Assembly: GCF_014633365.1 (NCBI RefSeq)
Contig: NC_068347.1
Location: forward strand, 19,428,433-19,492,432
Direction: 5' to 3'
Length of the DNA: 64,000 nt
Source: Diospyros lotus
Taxonomy: Eukaryota > Streptophyta > Magnoliopsida > Ericales > Ebenaceae
Positions 56,536 through 64,000 of the stretch are shown piece after piece (within the stretch, counting starts at the first letter, position 1; the number at the start of each line of letters is the position of its first letter). The notes under the pieces are model-generated. The model saw only the letters and a list, made by a program, of their open reading frames with translations. It was not told the DNA's origin and did not search any database. The position numbers and the translations under genes were made by a program.

Positions 56536-58097
56536 GTCGCCGAGGGGCTTATATGGCGGCTATGAAGACCCAGGAATGGATGCTTTTGAGTCAGATGGGG
56601 GAGTTATCTATCTCTGGACCCGAAGAGAGACCTACGGGGTATTGTTCGTACCTAAGGATACAACCTGATGTGATGGAACAGATTAGGGTGCAACAATCAC
56701 ACGATGTGAAGTTGGCCCAGATCTTAGCAGATGTGGGGAAGTTTTCCCCAGTGGGTTTCGGCCAAAGGGGCGATGGGATGCTACTATTCCAAGATCGGAT
56801 TTGTGTACCAGATGATGCGGAGATCAGGAACGAGATTTTGGCAGAGGCTCATAAGTCCCACTATACGATTCACCCCGGCACGACGAAGATGTATCAGAAT
56901 CTACGGAGGCAGTTTTGGTGGGATGGTCTGAAGAGAGATGTGGCAAGATATGTATCCCAGTGTGCAGTGTGCCAGCAGGTTAAGGCAGAACATCAAAAAC
57001 CAGCAGGTCTCCTACGGTCATTGCCCATTCCAGAGTGGAAGTGGGATAACATATCCATGGACTTCGTGTCAGGGCTACCAAGGACAACGAAGGGGTGCGA
57101 TGCTATTTGGGTGATAGTAGACCGTTTGACGAAATCAGCCCATTTCCTACCGATTAAGAAGACTTACCGTTTGAACCACCTTGCGAAGTTATATGTGGAG
57201 GAAGTGGTGAGATTACATGGAGTTCCCTCTAGTATCGTGTCGGATCGGGACCCTCGATTTACTTCACACTTTTGGGGAGCGTTGCAAGATGCTTTGGGGA
57301 CGAAGCTAAAGTTTAGTACCGCGTTCCACCCTCAGACAGATGGACAGTCAGAGAGGACCATCCAGACATTAGAGGACATGTTGAGGGCATGTGTGTTGGA
57401 TTTCCATGGTAGTTGGGATGATCATCTGCCACTAGTAGAATTCGCTTACAACAACAGTCACCACTCTAGTATTGGTATGCCGCCTTATGAGGCACTTTAC
57501 GGCAGGCCGTGTAGATCACCCATTTGTTGGGAGGAGATTGGAGACAGAGCATTATTGGGGCCAGAGATTGTTGAGCAGACATCAGAAAAGATTCGGATTA
57601 TCAGGGCTAGAATGAAGGTCGCACAGGACCGACAAAAGAGCTATGCGGATAAAAGACGTCGAGACTTGGAGTTCTCAGCTGGGGACCACGTATGGCTGAG
57701 AGTGATGCCCATAAAGGGCGTACGCAGATTTGGGGTGTCGGGGAAGCTTAGTCCTCGCTATATTGGACCGTTTGAAATCTTGGAACGAGTTGGCCCTTTG
57801 GCCTATAGGTTGGCCTTGCCACCACAGTTAGCTGGCGTTCATAATGTCTTCCATGTGTCCATGTTAAGGAAGTACGTGCCGAATCCCCAGCATATCATCG
57901 ACTATCAGACTATAGAAGTCAAGGAGGATGTCACATACGAGGAGAAACCTGTTAGTATTTTGGAGCGGAAAGAGAAAGTGCTACGAATTCGATCGATTCC
58001 ATTTGTTAAAATTCAGTGGCAGCGTCACTCTTTAGATGAGGCTACCTGGGAGCGCGAGGAGGAGATGAGGTGTCTTTTCCCCCAGCTATTCGAGTGA
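56454..58097 (+). CDS. Chromovirus integrase with C-terminal chromodomain
   Basis: True sequence starts at about [20 protein letters not shown]; the first residues are a frame artefact, so the start is arbitrary. The zinc-binding HHCC module lies at about 131-175 ([10 protein letters not shown]...CAVCQQ). The DDE core has Asp in SMDFVSG (~202), Asp in VSDRDPRF (~262) and Glu in QSERTIQ (~299), the last two about 36 residues apart as usual. The GPF-like region [19 protein letters not shown] follows. The last ~65 residues ([36 protein letters not shown]) form a chromodomain, which in this lineage directs insertion into marked chromatin. Intact to the stop. Confidence 0.93.
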   Translation: MDGAFEGDYDCEILYHPGKANVVADALSRRGAYMAAMKTQEWMLLSQMGELSISGPEERPTGYCSYLRIQPDVMEQIRVQQSHDVKLAQILADVGKFSPVGFGQRGDGMLLFQDRICVPDDAEIRNEILAEAHKSHYTIHPGTTKMYQNLRRQFWWDGLKRDVARYVSQCAVCQQVKAEHQKPAGLLRSLPIPEWKWDNISMDFVSGLPRTTKGCDAIWVIVDRLTKSAHFLPIKKTYRLNHLAKLYVEEVVRLHGVPSSIVSDRDPRFTSHFWGALQDALGTKLKFSTAFHPQTDGQSERTIQTLEDMLRACVLDFHGSWDDHLPLVEFAYNNSHHSSIGMPPYEALYGRPCRSPICWEEIGDRALLGPEIVEQTSEKIRIIRARMKVAQDRQKSYADKRRRDLEFSAGDHVWLRVMPIKGVRRFGVSGKLSPRYIGPFEILERVGPLAYRLALPPQLAGVHNVFHVSMLRKYVPNPQHIIDYQTIEVKEDVTYEEKPVSILERKEKVLRIRSIPFVKIQWQRHSLDEATWEREEEMRCLFPQLFE

Positions 58098-58127
58098 CCA
58101 GACAGGAATTTGGGGACCAAATTCTTT

Positions 58128-58143
58128 GAAGGGGGGGAGAAAC
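58128..58143 (+). other. Polypurine tract of the young element
   Basis: GAAGGGGGGGAGAAAC ends at the base before the 3' LTR and is the plus-strand primer. Confidence 0.85.
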
Positions 58144-58390
58144 TGTAACGACCCATTATTGGGTTTAGAATTTTAGAATGATATATTAACTTATTTTAGT
58201 TATTATATAAGTTGAGCAAATTTGATTCTTAATGTTGAAATAGATCTATGGGCTTGTATGTATGGGTTTAAATTAAATGGATGGGATAATGAGTTGGGCT
58301 TCAATTTATTTAAGGCAAATGGGCTAAGAGTTGGGCTTGGGCCTTTAAGGAAATAGAAGATGGGCCATTTATTTGGGCTTAAGCCCAATA

Positions 58391-58422
<32 letters not shown>

Positions 58423-60407
58423 ATCCACCATCTACGCATCATTACTTCCCAACCCCCATTTCTTTTTCTTCTTTCACCTTTTCTTTCACTTCTTCTTTAT
58501 TGTTTTTCACTCCCTCTTTTACTTCTCCTTTCTTCTTTCACTCCTCCTTTTACTTCTTCTTTTTCCTTTTACTCCTACTTTCTTCTTTCACTTCTTTTTT
58601 TACACCTTCTTTTTCTTTCTCTTTATCTCCTTTTCTTCTTCTCCCTCCCGACTTCTTCTTCTTCTTCTTATTCTATTCTTCTTCTTCTTCTTCTTCTTCT
58701 TCTTCTTCTTCCTCATCTAATACGCATTCTTTTTCTTCTCTACTGCTTCTATTCTGTTAAATTTTCTGTGGCAATTGGAGCTTCTGTGCGGGTGCTTCAT
58801 CTTGATTTATTCATCCTCAGGCAAGTATCCTTTCTTCTTCTTCTTTTATTTTTCTCCCCTTCCATGTGTAGCATCTCTATTAAATTTTTTCTATCTACAT
58901 AGTATAAAATTCCTAAATATTGTGAGTCTATTTGATGTCTCAAAAGGGGTTTGATTCACCCCAATATTATTCTGTGAATGGCATTTTTCACCTCCATTAT
59001 GATGGGAGTTTGTTCACCTTCATTGCTCATTGTAGTGTATTTATTGGTATATCTTATATGTGAATGATGTCTGGATAATTAATGTCTATACCCGAATGTC
59101 CCATGAAATTGTGGAAAAATATCAAGTTAATGTGTGAAAAAATTCGGATGCTACAGTACCATATAGTACCTATACAGTATCTCAATACAGTACCTATACA
59201 GTATCTCAATACAGTATCATACAGTACCTATACAGTATCTCAATATAGTACCTATACAGTATCTTGATACAGTACCTATACAGTATCTCAATACAGTACC
59301 ATACAGTACCTATATAGTATCTCAATACAGTATCTCGATACAGTACCATACAGTACCTATACAGTATCTCGATACAATACCATATAGTATCTCGCTATAG
59401 TATGATACCGTATTCGTACAGTATACATACAGTATCTTGCTACAGTACCATACCGTATCCGTATAGTACCCCGCTACAGTACCCATCCGAAAATTTTTAT
59501 TAATATTAATTAAACATTTACTTAATGTATTAGAGCGATTGTATGGGGGAAAAATAACAATTTTTGCCATAACATTCTTCAATGGTATTAAATGTATATT
59601 GAGAACGAGAATTTAAATTTTACATTGCTGGTAAATGCATACATGATGCATACATGTACATGATACTCATATATATATGTTCTTAGCGCACTTATTATTT
59701 TGCGCGGAAATAAAGGGTACCCTAGGAGCGCCTGACGCGGGACGAGGTGGCCATAGCCCGGCAGGTTGTGCTCGATACGTTATGTGTTGATTTACTGATA
59801 TGATGATTAACGCATATTTTGCATCGTGGCTTATGAGCCTATGGGATTTATACTTATGATGTATGCACTTGTATGATTATACATGAACAAAAATTTGAAA
59901 TTTATAATTCTATGAGATATGATTTCCGACTCATATAATTGAATATTGATATGAAGTCGTTGTACACTCCTCTCGGTGTCATCATGATTTCTCTTTCTTC
60001 ATACTGCTCCTTTGTACTAGAACTTGCTGAGCCTTGTGGCTCACTTGATCTTCTTATGCCATTCCAGGTAAAGGTAAAGCAATCATTAAGGGCGAGTCCA
60101 GTGGGACTACAACCCAAGGGTAGTGGTGTACAGAGGCACTCAACTCGGAGATCCTAGTTGCGTTTTGGTGAGGTAGATTGATGAGATTTTAAATTGTTGT
60201 TTTACATTAGAGCCTCATATTCGGTTTGTATGGCCTAAGAGCCTAGATGTATCAACATTGGTTTGTAACGAAAGTTATTGATATTCCGCTGCGTGAAAAT
60301 AGATAAATGTGTGTGTTTATTATGAGGTATTGTTCTATATCATCCTTGTGATGACCTCCTTTCGAATGTCCTATGCTAGCGGGCACATTCGGGAGTGGGC
60401 CCTTACA
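58144..60407 (+). repeat. 3' LTR of the young Tekay-like element
   Basis: It is nearly identical to the 5' LTR. By eye, base differences lie near 59215, 59393, 59660 and 59737, with one extra A in the A run and a 34-bp shorter TACAGTATC array. The hairpin is at 60028-60043. Confidence 0.95.
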
Positions 60408-60412
60408 CATAT

Positions 60413-61021
60413 CTCTATGGATTTTGTGATAAGCTTGCCTAGGAGGGAAAAAGACCATGACACAATTTGGCTGATAGTTGACAGGCTGACGAAATCAGTC
60501 AACTTTTCGCCAATTAAGAAGACTTTTCCTTTGAACCACTTGGCGAAGATATACATTGAGGATATTGTAAGGTTGCATGGCATTCCATCTAGTAGTGTAT
60601 CGGATCGTGATCCCAGATTCACTTCTTATTTTTGGGAAGCATTGCATGAGGCCATGGGGACTAAATTGAGGTTCAGTACTGCATTTCATCCGCAAACAGA
60701 CTGACAGACAGAGAGGACTATCCTGACATTGAAAGATATGCTGAGGGCATGTGTACTAGATTTTCATGGAAGTTGGGACGATCATCTACCATTGGTGGAA
60801 TTTGCCGCCAACAATAGTTACCACTCCAATATTGGGATGCCGCCTTATAAGGTGCTTTATGGAAGGCTATGTAGATCGCTAGTGTGTTGGGAAGAGGTTA
60901 GAGACCAGCCATTATTGGGGCCAGAAGTAATTGAGTAGACATATGAGAAAATTTAGATTATTAGGGCTAGAATGAAGGCGGCCCAGGACAAGCAGAAAAA
61001 CTATGCGGATAGGAGATGACG
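60413..61021 (+). pseudogene. Integrase core of the older chromovirus
   Basis: It continues from EWKWDHI with SMDFVISLPRREKDHDTIWL, DRLTKSVNFSPIKKTFPL and [24 protein letters not shown] then sits in HPQTD*QTERTI, just before the catalytic glutamate. More stops follow (VIE*TYEK). It ends at NYADRR, where the solo LTR at 61022 is inserted. Confidence 0.9.
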
Positions 61022-61431
61022 TGTAATGACCCGAAGGTCTAATGCAAGGCTCTATCACCAAACTGCGAGGACCCGCCTTTGGAGTTCCCGCTAACAAAGG
61101 AATTCTGAGGGAAAATCCACACAAGATGGGATCAGAGTGTAACTCTACCAAGGTTACTCACACCTTTAACAACAATTAGTAATGATTCCATTATTTCTCA
61201 TACAAAACAAAATAAACATAACCATTTACATTCCCTTAGGCCGCCCCAAGGGAGATACAACAAGCTCAAATAACAAAAAGTACCTCCATTGGCTTGACAC
61301 AAACCAACAATGCCCCCAAGAATCTTTGTTCAGGTGAGCTCTGTACACATCTAACCTAATAAACCATGCCACGCTAAGACTCTTCTCATCCTCTGCTTTA
61401 CCTGTATCTGGAATGATGCAAAGAGAAAGAA

Positions 61432-61447
61432 TGAGCCGCAAGGCTCA
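61432..61447 (-). other. Hairpin in gypsy LTR (minus)
   Basis: Read on -, TGAGCC, loop TTGC, GGCTCA: the same stem as in the young element, with one loop base changed. Confidence 0.6.
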
Positions 61448-61958
61448 GAAAGTATAACTCAATGAAATGGAGCATGAGATATATCACAATAAAGACTCAA
61501 TAAGCAACAACCAACAATACATGATAGGACCTTCACATAGAGTGCTATTGACAAAATAGAAACAAGCGCATCGAGAATCATTGTAGTCCCCTAAACTATC
61601 TAGCTTCCACCATAACCTAGGTACAATTCGGTAACTCTACTACCACACCGTCTCCAGAAACCACATAATGCTATAAGCACCACACTCATTGTCTCGTAGT
61701 AACATGATAATCATGCCACAAGGCACCCTATTCTGGACCCATAAATCCCATCCATTCTACGATGCTATCACACATGTACGATACCACACACCTAGCATGC
61801 AGTGGTCCCACCATAACAGTACCCTCAACTCGCTCTCAACTCTAGGATACGAGCACATGCCTATGATACCATAACCATACAGTGCGCACAAGTCCATATC
61901 CCTATGCTATAAGCCCAAATAATTTTAGACACTCGGCTCCACTCCCAAGGCAATGCCT

Positions 61959-62205
61959 GAGGCCGGTCAGCTCCACCCAAGGTCTACATACATATCAACT
62001 GACCCTTGGGGCCAGACAACTCAACTCCAGGTTGACACCTGAGGCCAGCCAGCTCCACCCAAGGTTTATGTACACACCGACTAACACTTGGGGCCAGGCA
62101 GCTCAACTCCAGGTTAACACTTGAGGCCAGCCAGCTCCACCCAAGGTCTACACATAACTCGTGCCACGAGGCCATTGAGGCCAGATAGCTCAACACTTAG
62201 GGTAT
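61959..62205 (-). repeat. 82-bp tandem repeat inside the solo LTR
   Basis: GAGGCCRGYCAGCTCCACCC recurs at 61959, 62041 and 62123 (82-bp steps), with an interleaved half-unit TGGGGCCAG-CA-CTCAACTCC. A decayed unit follows near 62177. Confidence 0.8.
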
Positions 62206-63515
62206 GCTCCCATGCACATGCAACCCTAGAGGCCAATCAGCTCCACTCAATGCCTTGGCTCACCATATAGCATGCCTAAATTAACATATATAAGCAAGCT
62301 TTTAATATATCACCGAATTACCAAACTCGTGTATCCCCAAATTATGCCCCCAACCATACTCAATAATGCCCAAATAATACCTTAAGAGCATATAAACATT
62401 CTTGGGGATCATGGAGAAATCACCCCAAACTCATCCTTTTAACATAAGCCTCTCATAAACCCAAACTCCTCTATACATGTTTTGGAACCAAGATAAACCA
62501 TTCAAAACTCATCCATATAATTCATATTCTATACCCAATTGAATTTTATTGAGTCTAGTTTACAACACATTAAACAAATCTCAAATCGGATATTTCTACT
62601 AAAAGTTATGCCCAAAATAGTGGAGCATGTGCAAGCTACCGCAGGGCAGAAACGGTCGACTAGTTCCCAAAAGCGATCGACCGGTCAGAGTTGAGAACCA
62701 CTATGAAAACCCTTCAAACATGCAAATTCACCACAAAGACTTGCACCAATTATATCCTAACAGCAAATACATCATTCCCAAGGGGTTATAGGGTGGAACA
62801 TGCCCTATTTTGAAGACCAAGTGAAACTAACAAGATCAAGAAAGAGGTTTGGGAGATTTATAACCATTTCTACATAGATTCCAAACAAAGCCTTTCTTGG
62901 AAAACACCAAAGCCAAATGATCAAAAATAGGAAGAAATGAGTATAACTTAACTTAGTCAAACCTTTCTTGATGCTCCTACTTGAGAAGATGCTCTTCTAA
63001 ACCCCTTTTACTTCTCACTTCCAATAAGCAATCTAGCAAGAAGAAAGGACGAAGAAGAAAGGAAGAAGAAGAAGAAATATTTAGCTTTACCATCCCTTTG
63101 GCACACCAACAATCAAACAAGAAGAAAGAGAAGAAACCCTTACCTCTTTGCTCCATTTCTCCCCTTCGATTCCCTCCATTTCTCTTCCTTTGCCTCCTAC
63201 TTCTCCCTTTTACATGCAATTACAACCCCCTTCCTCTTATATATATATACACACCCACACACAATTACTTAAATGTCCCCACTCACCTTTATCCTTTCCC
63301 ATCATGCCCTCACTTGGATACAAACACTTGCACATTAATATATATATATATATGTTCCCGCTTTTCTTGATTTAGTAAACATAATGTTATCTTCATTATT
63401 TTTTCCCCCTCCACACACTTAAAATAATTCCAACATGTCAATCAATTTATGGTGAAATTATAATATCCATGGCAGTATTGATAGCTCAGCCTAGACCCAC
63501 TAACAGGTCATTACA

Positions 63516-63956
63516 CGACGTGACTTAGAATTTGCCGTGGGGGACCACGTATGGTTGAGAGTGAGGCCCATGAAAGGTGTACGCAACTTTGGTCTTTCAG
63601 GAAAACTCAGTCCCCGTTATATTAGGCCGTTTGAAATTTTAGAACGGATAGGAACTTCGGCTTACTAGCTAGCGTTACCTGCTCAGTTGACTGGTGTTCA
63701 TAATGTCTTCCACGTATCCATGTTGAGGAAATATGTGCCAGATCCTCAACATATCATTGATTACCTAACTATCAAGGGCGGGAAGGATACGTCATACGAG
63801 GAGATGCCTATGGGTATCTTGGAGCGAAAAGAAAAAGTGTTGAGGAATCGATCAATTCTACTTGTAAAACTTCAGTGGCAGTGTCACAGACCGAACGAGG
63901 CTACCTGGGAGCATGAGGACGAGATAAGGCATCTCTACCCTCAATTGTTTGACTAA
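63516..63956 (+). pseudogene. Integrase C-terminus and chromodomain of the older chromovirus
   Basis: It reads [40 protein letters not shown], then one stop, [20 protein letters not shown] and the chromodomain [13 protein letters not shown]...KLQWQCH...ATWEHEDEI, ending at LFD and a stop. It is closely parallel to 57660-58097 of the young copy. Confidence 0.9.
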
Positions 63957-63988
63957 TCAGGTACGAATTTGGGGGACCAAATTCTTTG

Positions 63989-64000
63989 AAGGGGGGGAGA
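63989..64000 (+). other. Polypurine tract of the older chromovirus at the window edge
   Basis: AAGGGGGGGAGA is at the same distance from the stop codon as in the young element. An LTR starting TGTAACGACC is expected just past the window. Confidence 0.75.

Larger units (their letters stand above)
50902..60407 (+). mobile_element. Full-length, very young Tekay-like (Del) chromovirus, 9506 bp, TSD CATAT
   Basis: LTRs 50902-53198 (2297 bp) and 58144-60407 (2264 bp) both run TGTAACGACCC...GGGCCCTTACA. CATAT is duplicated exactly at 50897-50901 and 60408-60412. PBS, gag, zinc knuckles, protease, RT, RNase H, integrase, chromodomain and polypurine tract are all present in order. By eye the LTRs differ by about four substitutions, one base in the A run and one 34-bp indel, so insertion was recent. 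Two frameshifts (near 54320 and 56470) break the single gag-pol frame. It sits in the integrase gene of a relative. Confidence 0.95.
61022..63515 (-). repeat. Solo gypsy LTR on minus, 2494 bp, TSD TGACG/CGACG
   Basis: On + it starts TGTAATGACCC and ends GGTCATTACA, an unusually long 10-bp terminal inverted match. The flanks are TGACG (61017-61021) and CGACG (63516-63520); the one difference is a CpG-type C to T. Orientation is - from the TGAGCC/GGCTCA hairpin and the splice-like CCAG block. It contains an 82-bp tandem repeat (61959-62205). It interrupts the arginine-rich ADRRRRDLEF stretch of the host integrase. Confidence 0.9.
48651..64000 (+). mobile_element. Older Tekay-like chromovirus, 5' truncated, hosting two later insertions
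   Basis: Pieces at 48651-50901, 60413-61021 and 63516-63956 join into protease, RT, RNase H, integrase and chromodomain of one gypsy element. The window ends inside its polypurine tract. The breaks are a full-length relative (50902-60407, TSD CATAT) and a solo LTR (61022-63515, TSD TGACG/CGACG). Gag and the 5' LTR are missing because the left end is fused to element B. It is closely related to the inserted element but carries stops. Confidence 0.9.

Overview
This window reads as nuclear DNA of a flowering plant, most likely a eudicot. It is almost entirely nested transposable elements. I find no host protein-coding gene, tRNA, rRNA or CRISPR array that I can support. The signs of a plant nuclear genome are LTR retrotransposons of plant-specific lineages (Ty3/gypsy Tat, Athila and Tekay-like chromovirus; Ty1/copia including SIRE-like), a CACTA and a Mutator-like (MULE) element, and a chloroplast ycf1 fragment.

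Layout. (1) 1-~9560: a decayed Tat-lineage gypsy element on +, carrying gag, protease, RT, two RNase H domains and integrase, then a 3' tandem-repeat zone, an antisense coiled-coil ORF and an LTR. A ycf1 fragment sits in its protease and an 843-bp CACTA element sits in its integrase. (2) ~9560-13097: AT-rich DNA with nothing recognisable except a possible MITE. (3) 13098-15590: a copia relic on -, split by a 931-bp MULE. (4) 15720-38919: a copia element on + with ~0.4-kb LTRs, invaded five times: by four solo LTRs and by a 9.3-kb Athila-derived element that lacks RT and integrase and itself holds a solo LTR. (5) 38920-45586: gypsy-LTR-like and copia relics, a SIRE-like solo LTR, and a small LTR element (41686-43954) with no polymerase genes. 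(6) 45587-48654: a second, 3'-truncated element of the same small type, fused at a 4-bp microhomology to (7) 48651-64000: a Tekay-like chromovirus relic. That relic contains a very young full-length relative (50902-60407, TSD CATAT) and another solo LTR (61022-63515).

Most insertions were delimited to the base by target-site duplications. In several cases removing the insert and one duplication copy restores the reading frame of the invaded pol gene, which gives strong relative dating: host element first, insert later. At least seven solo LTRs against one near-complete element point to frequent LTR-LTR recombination.

The observations most worth following are: a short hairpin with compensatory base changes shared by the TGTAA...TTACA-type LTRs; two related polymerase-less LTR elements that share a coding block of unknown function; the Athila derivative cut off at the start of RT; and distinct palindromic motif clusters in two SIRE-like LTRs. 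All identifications come from reading motifs by eye; no database search was run.
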